64,000 bases of DNA from Roseburia porci (GTDB lineage Bacteria; Bacillota; Clostridia; Lachnospirales; Lachnospiraceae). The translations under genes were made by a program, and so were the position numbers. Where the stretch lies: assembly GCF_009695765.1 (NCBI RefSeq), contig NZ_VUNI01000005.1, positions 102,497-166,496 of the forward strand, given 5' to 3'. The notes beneath the pieces are model-generated. The model did not search any database, had not been told where the DNA came from, and saw only the letters and a list, made by a program, of their open reading frames with translations. Shown piece after piece: positions 36,560-44,745 of the stretch; within the stretch, counting starts at the first letter, position 1, and each line of letters begins with the position of its first letter.

Positions 36560-36835
36560 AGAAAAGGCCCGCATCCTGTAATAAGGACGCGGGCCTGCGT
36601 TTCACCACCTTGTTACAATGTACTTAGGATTCTTCCTGCATACGTCGTTCCCTGTAACGTAGGAAATACGGCAATTCTTACTTTCCACGGCAGATACCGG
36701 ATGGATTTCAGTCTGCGACTCAGAAGTGATCTTCCTTCCCACCATACTCGTACCAGGCTTCCACCATCCCCGGCTCTCTATCACATTCCTGTGAGAACTA
36801 CTGTCTTCGTCATAGTCTTTCTCTTCAAATTTACC
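36560..36835 (-). promoter_or_regulatory. T-box leader of ileS (Ile-specific)
   Basis: Stem I marks ATAGAGAGCCGGGG and ATGGTGG are visible on the minus strand. An ATC isoleucine triplet (36730-36728) lies in GAAG-ATC-ACTTCTGAG, the specifier position. The antiterminator segment reads AACAAGGTGGTGAAACGC, with the TGGT bulge but GAAACGC where ACCGCG is usual. The terminator stem is GGCCCGCGTCC / GGATGCGGGCC plus T-run (36563-36597). Confidence 0.92.
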
Positions 36836-36840
36836 CATTC

Positions 36841-36869
36841 AGTATAAAACCTGTGTTTCCGGTTGTCAA
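36841..36869 (-). promoter_or_regulatory. Promoter of ileS
   Basis: Consensus TTGACA (36869-36864), 17-base spacer, TATACT (36846-36841). Confidence 0.85.
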
Positions 36870-36904
36870 GATAGGATTTGGTTTATCTGGCTAGTTTCAA
36901 ATAA

Positions 36905-36945
36905 AAAACTGCTGTGTCTGTAATAACAAACACAACAGCCTTTTC
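36905..36945 (-). terminator. Terminator of glmS
   Basis: GGCTGTTGTGT and ACACAGCAGTT arms with a TTTTTT run on the minus strand. Confidence 0.8.
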
Positions 36946-36955
36946 TATTTAAAAA

Positions 36956-38770
36956 TTATTCTACTGTTACAGATTTTGCAAGGTTACGTGGCTGATCCGG
37001 ATTTAATCCTTTTCCTACGGATGTGTAGTAAGCGATCAGCTGGAAAATAACTACAGCTTCGAAAATTGCAAATTCATCTGCAATATCCGGAAGACTGATA
37101 TGAACATCACAGATTGATGGATCTGTGATCTCTTTTTCTCTTGTAAGAAGAGTTACGTAAGCACCTCTTGCCTTTACCTCACGAATGTTGGAAATCACTT
37201 TGCTGTATACATGTTTCTGTGTTGCAACCGCGATAACCGGAACACCTTCGCTGATCAGGGCAATTGTTCCGTGTTTTAACTCACCTGCCGCATATGCTTC
37301 TGCATGAATATATGAAATCTCTTTTAATTTCAGTGCACCTTCCATGCAAAGCGTATAGTCAAGACCTCGACCAATGAAAAATGCATTTGCAGCATTTGTC
37401 ATACGTTTTGTGAGCTGTTCAACATTGGATGCCTGAGCTAAAACTTCTTCAATGTAATTCGGGATCTCGGAAAGCGTCTGAATGAATTCATGTGCCTCCT
37501 CGACGGACATTTTATTCTGCACCAGTGCAAGCTTGCAGCCTAACAGATAAAATGTTGCAGCCTGAACGGTATAAGCTTTTGTACTTGCAACAGCGATTTC
37601 AGGACCTGCATGTGTGTAAAGTACATAGCTGCTTTCACGGGCAATACTTGATCCCTTCACGTTTACAATAGAAAGCGTTTTTTTGGTATATTTATTTGCA
37701 AGACGTAATGCCTCTAATGTATCAATCGTTTCTCCAGACTGGGATACCACGATAACCATGGATTTGTCTGTAATTACAGGCTCCTCATAACGGAATTCAG
37801 ATGCGATCGCAACCGTTACCGGAATATGAAGTCTGTTCTGGATCATGGTCTTACCAACCATTCCTGCATACATAGCGGTACCACATGCAACGATCGTAAT
37901 ATCATTCACATCTTCGAAGAAAGAATCCGGGATTCCATCCTCTGAGAAATCCGGAAGCATATCCTTGATTCTTGGTGTGATCGTTCTTGTGATTGCCTGT
38001 GGCTGCTCATGGATCTCTTTGATCATGAAATGAGGATATCCGTCTTTCTGGGCAGCGGTAACATCCCAGTTTACTTCTAAGTATTCCGGTTCTACTGCAT
38101 TACCATTTAAGTCTTCCAGATCGATTCCGTCCTCTTTCATTGTGAGGATATGGTATTCCGGCACAATAAAATAACGTTTATTGTACTTGATGAATGCCGT
38201 CAGATCCGAAGCAATGAATGACCCCTCTTCACAATGTGTTGCAACCATCGGGCTGACATTGCGGATTGCATAGATTTCACCCGGATGATCTTTAAAAAGT
38301 ACACAGAATGCGAAAGACCCTTCGATCTCAGCTACTGCTTTTTTCAATGCTTCCTTCGGATCTCCGTTATAAAGCTTATTGATGAGAGCTGCTGCAACCT
38401 CCGTATCGGTTTCAGAGATCAGCTGGTCTGCAAGATCAAATTTATTTACAAGTTCATGATAATTTTCAATGATTCCATTGTGAATCAAAGCGATCTGTCC
38501 AACTTTATGCGGATGTGCATTTGCATTCGTCACTCCACCGTGAGTTGCCCATCTTGTATGTCCGATTCCGCAGGTAGAGTTGTTCTCATCGTCGCAGATT
38601 GCGCGAAGATCCTTTACCTTTCCAACCGTTTTTCTAAGAGAAATCTTTCCGGTATCCTTGAAGTAAGCAATACCTGCGCTGTCATAACCGCGGTATTCCA
38701 GACTTGCAAGTCCGTTTAATAAGATATCCTGAGCCTCTAATTTACCTGTAAATCCAATAATTCCACACAT
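36956..38770 (-). CDS. glmS: Glutamine-fructose-6-phosphate aminotransferase
   Basis: 604 residues, full length. It makes glucosamine-6-phosphate, the first committed step to peptidoglycan amino sugars. The N-terminal glutaminase domain starts MCGIIGFTG with the nucleophile Cys at 2 and has GIGHTRWATHGG. Two SIS sugar-isomerase domains follow (VACGTAMYAGMVGK, VVSQSGETIDT, STKAYTVQ), and the C-terminus ends in DQPRNLAKSVTVE. The message carries a glmS ribozyme in its leader. Confidence 0.98.
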   Translation of the reverse strand: MCGIIGFTGKLEAQDILLNGLASLEYRGYDSAGIAYFKDTGKISLRKTVGKVKDLRAICDDENNSTCGIGHTRWATHGGVTNANAHPHKVGQIALIHNGIIENYHELVNKFDLADQLISETDTEVAAALINKLYNGDPKEALKKAVAEIEGSFAFCVLFKDHPGEIYAIRNVSPMVATHCEEGSFIASDLTAFIKYNKRYFIVPEYHILTMKEDGIDLEDLNGNAVEPEYLEVNWDVTAAQKDGYPHFMIKEIHEQPQAITRTITPRIKDMLPDFSEDGIPDSFFEDVNDITIVACGTAMYAGMVGKTMIQNRLHIPVTVAIASEFRYEEPVITDKSMVIVVSQSGETIDTLEALRLANKYTKKTLSIVNVKGSSIARESSYVLYTHAGPEIAVASTKAYTVQAATFYLLGCKLALVQNKMSVEEAHEFIQTLSEIPNYIEEVLAQASNVEQLTKRMTNAANAFFIGRGLDYTLCMEGALKLKEISYIHAEAYAAGELKHGTIALISEGVPVIAVATQKHVYSKVISNIREVKARGAYVTLLTREKEITDPSICDVHISLPDIADEFAIFEAVVIFQLIAYYTSVGKGLNPDQPRNLAKSVTVE

Positions 38771-38799
38771 AATTGAAATCTCCTTATTCTCTAAAAATA

Positions 38800-38996
38800 G
38801 TATATGATCCCTAAGGGATATTTGTCATAGTTCACGATACGGTTGCAAAGGCTTTGTTCAGATGTTACCATCCTGTTTAACCCTGCATACGCAGCCGTTC
38901 CTGCGTTCAGGCATCCGCCGAATTTTCGATAACCTGAATCCTCGTTAACCGGTTGTGATCCATCCGGATCTTTCCGTTCCAACCGGTGCATGGCGC
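38800..38996 (-). ncRNA. glmS ribozyme (glucosamine-6-phosphate-responsive self-cleaving leader)
   Basis: Reading the minus strand, the cleavage site lies between A38997 and G38996 at TTTA|GCGCC. It is followed by the conserved core: GTTAACGAGGAT, GGTTATCGAAAATTCGGCGG and the downstream P3/P4 elements. This matches the glmS ribozyme consensus and sits directly in front of glmS. The 3' limit near 38800 is approximate. Known function: glucosamine-6-phosphate triggers cleavage and lowers glmS expression. Confidence 0.95.
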
Positions 38997-39054
38997 TAAA
39001 GTTTTTAACTTTTCGAAATCTGTTTCCTCCATCTCTCACAGACGAAACCATTTT

Positions 39055-39085
39055 ATCATACCCCCATCTTTTCCTCAATGGAAAA
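39055..39085 (-). promoter_or_regulatory. Possible promoter of the glmS transcript
   Basis: TTGAGG, 17-base spacer and TAAAAT on the minus strand, about 60 bases before the ribozyme cleavage site. Confidence 0.5.
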
Positions 39086-39149
39086 ATTATCCTAAGATTG
39101 TTTAAAAAACACATTGGAATTGATCTTTGTGTACAACAGATCTTCTGAA

Positions 39150-39184
39150 AATGGTCCCCCGGAATGGTATCCGGAGGACCTTTA
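39150..39184 (-). terminator. Terminator of the hexitol PTS operon
   Basis: GGTCCTCCGGATACC with ATTCCGGGGGACC on the minus strand forms a stable stem followed by ATTTTC. It lies past the stop of the dehydrogenase gene. A looser AT-rich inverted repeat (ATTTGATACA/TGTATATCAAAT) precedes it. Confidence 0.75.
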
Positions 39185-39245
39185 TATTTGATATACACCC
39201 ATGTGATTAGGGGGCACGTGGCTGTATCAAATAACAAAATATAAT

Positions 39246-40508
39246 TTATTTTACACCGAAGTGCTCAAACAGGATTTTTTCTGCTTCCGCATTCCATAAT
39301 CCACGGTTTGCTTTTACGCAGGCATCCAGTTTTGCAAATAAAGGATCGGTTTTTCCAAGTTCCTCAAAATCGGTAAGTGCGGTAAGCGGCATATCAAACT
39401 GCATATAAGTCAGTTTCTTACCACCTGGAATCTCCGGGAGGTGACAGGTTGCATCTGCAACTGCATTGATACCGCCTACATGTGTAACCATAACAGCAGG
39501 GTTGATCTCATGCTTTGCTGCACGGTCAATTGCTTCAATCAGGTCAGCGGTATTACCACCGGTTGTTCCCATAATATGAGTGCTTGTATAATGGCAGTTA
39601 TAAAGATTGATTTCTGCTTTGAACTGATTGTCTGTAGGTCCTGCAAAGAAGTTCATGCATCCGTCAAATGCCAGTAAACGATCTCCCATTTCAGCTACCG
39701 GTTTGAATGGTACATAGACAAACACATCATCATATCCATGTCCCTCGGAAATCTTCATAAGTTCCGCTTCCGGATCATCATATGCACTTGTATTAACATA
39801 GATCAGTTCAATTCCTTTTTCTGCTGCTTCCGACTCTGGAATGCATTCTTTTGCTCTTGCGATCTTTTCTTCACTGATATCGGTTACAACGATTCTCTTT
39901 GGCTTATTTTCAAAGCAGAGTCCATAGCTTACTGCACCAAGTCCCATTGGTCCGCAGCCTCCCATAATCAGGATATTGCCGTCTTCTTTTGTTCCCATTG
40001 CATGATCGTAATTCTGTTTATTGGTATGATAGTTTGCATGATATCCACCAATGATACAGCTCATCGGCTCTCCTAAAGATGCTTTAAAATAGCTGTCTCC
40101 ATCATATTTTAACAGGCATCCAAGTTCCATAACTTCATGAGGAATGATGCAGTATGTAGAAGCTCCACCACAATATCTGTAAGAATATCCAGGGGAATCC
40201 AGACTTCCCTTATAATTTAATGCAGGCTGTAATGCAAATTTCTCACCTGGTTTAAACTGCTCTTTCCATTTATCTCCAACCTGAACAATATCTCCGGAAA
40301 ACTCATGTCCAACAATGATTGGGTGTACGTCAATATCCTGAGGTGCGCGTTTATGTTTCTTACCCTGTTTTGCCAGTTTATAGGTTGACATACAGATACT
40401 GTCACTCATGACTTTAACAAGGATCTCATCCTCTTTGATCTCCGGAAGTTCAAATTCCTCTAATCTTAAATCCATTTCTCCATACATTCTGACTGCTTTT
40501 GCTTTCAT
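39246..40508 (-). CDS. SorE-like zinc-dependent medium-chain dehydrogenase
   Basis: 420 residues of the MDR superfamily, closest in my reading to L-sorbose-1-phosphate reductase SorE: GHEFSGDIVQVGDKW, ASLGEPMSCIIGGYHANYHT, and FAGPTDNQFKAEINLYNCHY followed by a TGGNT motif. Zinc ligands are likely Cys in SDSICMST, the His/Glu pair in GHE and the Glu in LGEP. The nucleotide site is ILIMGGCGPMGLGAVSYG. It is the last gene of a mannitol-type PTS operon, where mtlD would be expected. It may oxidise the imported hexitol phosphate at C2 or C5. The exact substrate (mannitol-1-P, glucitol-6-P or sorbose-1-P) is not shown by sequence. Confidence 0.85.
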   Translation of the reverse strand: MKAKAVRMYGEMDLRLEEFELPEIKEDEILVKVMSDSICMSTYKLAKQGKKHKRAPQDIDVHPIIVGHEFSGDIVQVGDKWKEQFKPGEKFALQPALNYKGSLDSPGYSYRYCGGASTYCIIPHEVMELGCLLKYDGDSYFKASLGEPMSCIIGGYHANYHTNKQNYDHAMGTKEDGNILIMGGCGPMGLGAVSYGLCFENKPKRIVVTDISEEKIARAKECIPESEAAEKGIELIYVNTSAYDDPEAELMKISEGHGYDDVFVYVPFKPVAEMGDRLLAFDGCMNFFAGPTDNQFKAEINLYNCHYTSTHIMGTTGGNTADLIEAIDRAAKHEINPAVMVTHVGGINAVADATCHLPEIPGGKKLTYMQFDMPLTALTDFEELGKTDPLFAKLDACVKANRGLWNAEAEKILFEHFGVK

Positions 40509-40544
40509 TTTGTTTTCCTCCTGTTTTTCTATACTTTTGTGTTC

Positions 40545-40967
40545 TTATGCAAAAAGTGCATAGATTTCATCTGCGTTACTGTTTACAACTTTTTCCACAT
40601 CGTCCGGATCGGAAAGTACTTCTGCAATCCGTCCAAGGATGTCAATATGAACATCTCCATCCCCTGCAATCGCGATCACAATTCGAACCGGTTCATCCGA
40701 ACCCCAGTCGGTTCCTTCCGGGATTGTCATAATTGCGATTCCTGCTTTTTTCACATATACTTTACTGCTTTCAATTCCATGTGGAATTGCAATGGAATTA
40801 CCGATATTTGTGTTAAATACTCCCTCTTTGTCGATCATTCCCTGAATATATTCTTTTTCGATACAGCCATCCTCATAAAGAATCTGTCCGAGTTTCTTAA
40901 TGATTTCCTCCTTTGGAGCTGGTTTACAGTTGGTTAAAATGTTTTCTTTTTTTAAGATTTCGCTCAT
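40545..40967 (-). CDS. mtlF: PTS mannitol-type EIIA component
   Basis: 140 residues. A fructose/mannitol family EIIA domain with the phospho-histidine in NIGNSIAIPHGIES. It passes phosphate from HPr to the IIB domain of the transporter. I choose ATG 40967 (MSEILKKE), since GGAGG is eight bases upstream; ATG 40973 is too close to it. It sits between the MtlR-type regulator and the dehydrogenase, in the order mtlA, mtlR, mtlF, dehydrogenase. Confidence 0.92.
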   Translation of the reverse strand: MSEILKKENILTNCKPAPKEEIIKKLGQILYEDGCIEKEYIQGMIDKEGVFNTNIGNSIAIPHGIESSKVYVKKAGIAIMTIPEGTDWGSDEPVRIVIAIAGDGDVHIDILGRIAEVLSDPDDVEKVVNSNADEIYALFA

Positions 40968-40979
40968 TGTCATATCCTC

Positions 40980-43079
40980 CTATTCACTGAATTTACTGAT
41001 ATAATCATTAAAAAATGTTTTTAAAACCGTCTGAAGCTTCTCACGGATATCTGCTTCTTCTGCTGTAAATATGGTCTGTAAAAATGTCTCATCATCCACA
41101 AATGCACTGCTGATCTGTCCAAGCATTTCTTTATCCTGCTCCTGCTCTTCCTTTGCCCCAGCCGGCATCAGCATAAGCACGGCGCTTCGGATTCCGCCAA
41201 GTGATTCATCCTGAAAAATGGTTTCTTCTTCCGGTGAGATTGTGTAAAAAGCCACTTTTTTTACGGCCTTCGTCCTGGTATGAAAAAGTGCAAATCCCAT
41301 TTCCGGGAAAACCTGTGTCATAACCTTTTCCCGCGCTAACAGATCCGCTTTCAGGAGCGCTGCACAAGCCTGATTTTCGGTAACAAGAACTGCTGCTCTT
41401 CCAAGAAGTTCTTCGAGTGTACATTCTGACGGGAAAATATAATTGTGGTAATTACGGATCAGGGATTTGATCTTTACCGATAATTCATTAATCGTTTCTA
41501 ACTGTCTGGTAAAATCCGTATCTTCCTGTTTCTTTGGAATATGTGAATATTCATCTGCTTTTGCCTGTATCATAAGAAGTTCATTTCTTGTAATGAGCGG
41601 GCTTACTTTCAGATAATCCATTCCTTCATCCTCAAGATCAAAGCTTGTCACAAAGAAATCGGTACGTCCCATAACATATGGTGTAACCTCATCTCTTCCA
41701 TAAGTACGGATTCTTACATTTCTGCTCAGATTATTTTCCAGCTTTGTCATCATCAGCCGTGCTACACCAAATCCGCTGGCACATATGACTCCGATCTCTA
41801 CATTTCTGGTAATGATCCTGCATTCCCTGATTTTTTCAATTGCTGCCCCAAAATGCATTGCAAGGAATCCCACTTCCGAATCCGGAACTTCACAGCCGAT
41901 CTGCTGCTGCATAATTTTTGCAGCTTCTTTGCACTGACCGAATATATCCGGATATTCTTTCCGTATCTCATCTAAAAGCGGATTATAAATGTTCATATCA
42001 TTCCGGATACGGATCAACGCCGGTTCCAGATGCATCATCAGTCCGTGAATAAATTCTTCATCACATTTCAGTTCATAAGCAGTCTCGTTATCAAATACCC
42101 CCAGCATATGGTCGATCAGATTTAAGATTTCATCCGCTCCCATTGCTTCATCCTGTTGTTGTCCGGAATAATTGACTTTCGCGCCGCGGATATGTAACAG
42201 AATATATGCCGTCTCACTTTCCGGAATCGTAAGATCAAATTCTTCAGATAACCGGTGGATAATCTCTTTGGCAAGCATATAATCTTCATCCGGTTCATAC
42301 TTCAGATCCCGGCTGTTATTCTCATTCAGAACTTCTCCTTTCTGAATTCGATCAATTGCAATGGTAATATGAAGCATAAGCCCGATATATGATTCATCTG
42401 TCATCAGCTTCAACCTCGGCTCATCCATTGCCTGAAACGTCCTGCTTACTCTCCCCAGTACATCACTGTTTAATAATTCATAAATGTTGCGGTTTCCGTA
42501 TGAATCAATCACATCCGTCATTGCCTGTCCATGATTTTTCATCAGTGCACGGATATTTTCATCTCCAACATTTTCATTCACAAATCTCTGCAAAGCTTTC
42601 CGGTAATTCTTCTCATTGTGTTCCAGGATTACCCCGTATCCCGGTTTTCGGATCAGATGGATATGACTTTGTTCCATCCATTCTTCCACTGCATCCAGAT
42701 CTTTGCTGATCGTTGCTTCACTGACTCCGAATTTTTCGCTGAAATAAAACAGTTTCTTGGGAATCCGCTCCTTTAAAAGCTCTGCGATCAGATATTTTCT
42801 GCGAAGATTCTTATCTGTAATTTCAGTTCCCGCACTCTGTTTTAAATCTTCTTTCAGCTTCAGAAGATCCACAGAATCACCCTCGAGATATACCCCTGCA
42901 CTTTTCTTTCTCTTCAGTTCCAGATGGTATGATAAAAGATCAGACCCGAGATATTCTGCTTCCCGTTGTACCGTTCTTTTACTTACCCCGATAGAATCTG
43001 CGATCTGTTGTTCCGGTATCGGTTTCCCTGATTCCAGAAGGATCATCAGAATCTGTCTTGCCCTCGATGTAAATTCCAT
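40980..43079 (-). CDS. mtlR: MtlR-type PRD transcriptional activator
   Basis: 699 residues, full length for MtlR. Order of parts: N-terminal helix-turn-helix (IPEQQIADSIGVSKRTVQRE), a second HTH (KFGVSEATISKDLDAVEEWM), two PTS-regulation domains with His residues (LMLHITIAIDRI, LHIRGAKV; LMMHLEPALIRI, LAMHFGAAIEKI), and a GatB-like EIIB domain (IGVICASGFGVARLMMTKL). A C-terminal EIIA-like domain comes last, in which FALFHTRTKAVKKV carries the likely His. The family activates mannitol operons when the PRDs are correctly phosphorylated. Confidence 0.94.
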   Translation of the reverse strand: MEFTSRARQILMILLESGKPIPEQQIADSIGVSKRTVQREAEYLGSDLLSYHLELKRKKSAGVYLEGDSVDLLKLKEDLKQSAGTEITDKNLRRKYLIAELLKERIPKKLFYFSEKFGVSEATISKDLDAVEEWMEQSHIHLIRKPGYGVILEHNEKNYRKALQRFVNENVGDENIRALMKNHGQAMTDVIDSYGNRNIYELLNSDVLGRVSRTFQAMDEPRLKLMTDESYIGLMLHITIAIDRIQKGEVLNENNSRDLKYEPDEDYMLAKEIIHRLSEEFDLTIPESETAYILLHIRGAKVNYSGQQQDEAMGADEILNLIDHMLGVFDNETAYELKCDEEFIHGLMMHLEPALIRIRNDMNIYNPLLDEIRKEYPDIFGQCKEAAKIMQQQIGCEVPDSEVGFLAMHFGAAIEKIRECRIITRNVEIGVICASGFGVARLMMTKLENNLSRNVRIRTYGRDEVTPYVMGRTDFFVTSFDLEDEGMDYLKVSPLITRNELLMIQAKADEYSHIPKKQEDTDFTRQLETINELSVKIKSLIRNYHNYIFPSECTLEELLGRAAVLVTENQACAALLKADLLAREKVMTQVFPEMGFALFHTRTKAVKKVAFYTISPEEETIFQDESLGGIRSAVLMLMPAGAKEEQEQDKEMLGQISSAFVDDETFLQTIFTAEEADIREKLQTVLKTFFNDYISKFSE

Positions 43080-43114
43080 GAATCTTCCCCCTTCGATTCA
43101 GTTCCTTTTCGTCT

Positions 43115-44509
43115 TTACTGTTTCAGTTCATTAACCAGTTCATCATACTCCGGTGCTGCCATAAAATTGGTGATTGTAACGAGTTTCGCCTGTGGTGCGC
43201 TCTTTACTGCGCGTTCTTTCAGATCCTCGTGTGTTACAACGATCTGTGCATCTTTTGGAATATCTGACACAGAAGCATGTGTAACTTCGATTTCCAGTCC
43301 TGCTGCTTTCAGTTTCTTTTTCAAAACGGTTGCTCCCATAGCACTTGAGCCCATTCCTGCATCACATGCAAATACAATATGTTTGATTTCTGCCGGATAA
43401 TAACTTTTTTCTACTTTAATTTCCTCTGTGCTCTGTCCTTTGGATTCTGCTTTCATGCTCTTCATCTGGGCAGTTGCATCATCAAGATCAACATGTCGTT
43501 TTCCTTCTGTCATCTTAATGATCGGTGCTGCAACTACGAGTGAAACACCACATGCGATCACAACTCCAAGAAGGATTGCAAGTGTCGATCCTTTTGGTGC
43601 CATTGCAAGGTATGCAATGATACTTCCAGGAGATGCCGGTCCGGTAAGTCCAAGTCCAAATACGGAGTAGTAAACAAGTGCTGATGCGCTTCCGGCGATT
43701 GTTGCCAGTAAAAGTAATGGATTCATAAGCACATACGGGAATGAGATCTCATGAATACCACCAAGTACATGAATGATCAGTGCTCCAGGTGCTGAATTTT
43801 TTGTTTTTTTGTCTTTTGAGAATAAGCAGTATGCAAGTAATACACCTGCTCCAGGTCCCGGGTTCGTCTCGATCAGATAGAAAATAGATTTTCCGGCATC
43901 TGCAATCTGTTCTGCTCCAAGTGGAGTAAAGATTCCATGATTGATCGCGTTGTTTAAGAACAATACCTTTGCCGGCTCAACGAATACGGATACCAGTGGT
44001 AAAATACTGTGGTTTACAAGGAACTGTACTCCGGTATTTAATACTGCAAGTACGCCTCCCATAAATGGTCCGATCAGATAATATCCAATAATGGAAAGAA
44101 TCAGGCCAAGGATACCTACGGAAAAGTTGTTGACTAACATTTCAAATCCTGCCGGAATCCTGCCTTCTACAGCTTTATCAAATTTCTTGATCACCCATCC
44201 TGCAAAAGGTCCCATAATCATGGCTCCCATGAACATGGTATACTCTGTTCCACAAATGACACCGATCGTTGCAACTGCCCCCATGACAGCTCCTCTGTCG
44301 CCACCTACCAGTTTACCGCCCTGATATGCGATCAGAATCGGAAGCACATATGTAAGCATCGGGCTGACGATACTGCTCAGTTTTTCATTTGGAAACCATC
44401 CGGTCGATATAAATAATGCGGTCAAAAATCCCCAGGCGATGAACGCCCCGATATTCGGCATTACCATGCCACTTAGGAAACGACCAAAGCTTTGTACTTT
44501 TTCTTTCAT
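43115..44509 (-). CDS. mtlA: PTS mannitol-type transporter EIICB
   Basis: 464 residues. The membrane EIIC domain (about 1-340) carries the GGIHEISFPYVLMNP substrate motif and several helices. The cytoplasmic EIIB domain (about 375-464) has the phospho-cysteine in HIVFACDAGMGSSAMG. The EIIA domain is encoded separately downstream, as in Bacillus-like systems. Start ATG 44509 follows GGGGGAA. It is the first gene of the operon. A TTTGTCA/TGACAAA inverted repeat upstream may be the MtlR site. Confidence 0.94.
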   Translation of the reverse strand: MKEKVQSFGRFLSGMVMPNIGAFIAWGFLTALFISTGWFPNEKLSSIVSPMLTYVLPILIAYQGGKLVGGDRGAVMGAVATIGVICGTEYTMFMGAMIMGPFAGWVIKKFDKAVEGRIPAGFEMLVNNFSVGILGLILSIIGYYLIGPFMGGVLAVLNTGVQFLVNHSILPLVSVFVEPAKVLFLNNAINHGIFTPLGAEQIADAGKSIFYLIETNPGPGAGVLLAYCLFSKDKKTKNSAPGALIIHVLGGIHEISFPYVLMNPLLLLATIAGSASALVYYSVFGLGLTGPASPGSIIAYLAMAPKGSTLAILLGVVIACGVSLVVAAPIIKMTEGKRHVDLDDATAQMKSMKAESKGQSTEEIKVEKSYYPAEIKHIVFACDAGMGSSAMGATVLKKKLKAAGLEIEVTHASVSDIPKDAQIVVTHEDLKERAVKSAPQAKLVTITNFMAAPEYDELVNELKQ

Positions 44510-44631
44510 ATTGTTCCCCCATCCCTTCTTCTATTTATCTGGTTGCTTTTCCCCAAAAGCAAATGCATTTGTCTTTCGTTAATTTTATTATAGTTAATAT
44601 GACTAATATTTTCAATTTAAAGACCTTTATC

Positions 44632-44656
44632 TTTGTCATTGTGTCAAAGTGACAAA
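44632..44656. promoter_or_regulatory. Inverted repeat upstream of mtlA, possible MtlR site
   Basis: TTTGTCA and TGACAAA arms are separated by 11 bases. They resemble the TTGNCACA/TGTGNCAA form known for Bacillus MtlR but with altered spacing. Confidence 0.45.
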
Positions 44657-44677
44657 AGTAAAAAAGTACGCCTATCA

Positions 44678-44722
44678 CAAAAAGCCACAGTCTGAGGTAT
44701 GATCCCCAAAGCTGTGGCTTCA
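44678..44722 (-). terminator. Terminator of the ABC exporter operon
   Basis: AAGCCACAG / CTGTGGCTT stem followed by TTTTTGTG on the minus strand, 24 bases past the permease stop. Confidence 0.75.
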
Positions 44723-44745
44723 TTCTGATATTGTCCTGTATGATA

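Noticed and set aside
36602..36838. Minus-strand 78-codon frame upstream of ileS as a leader peptide
   Set aside because: The frame coincides with the T-box leader RNA and its specifier; the RNA explains the sequence fully.
38791..39237. Minus-strand 148-codon frame upstream of glmS
   Set aside because: It lies on the glmS ribozyme and a terminator; no protein is needed to explain it.
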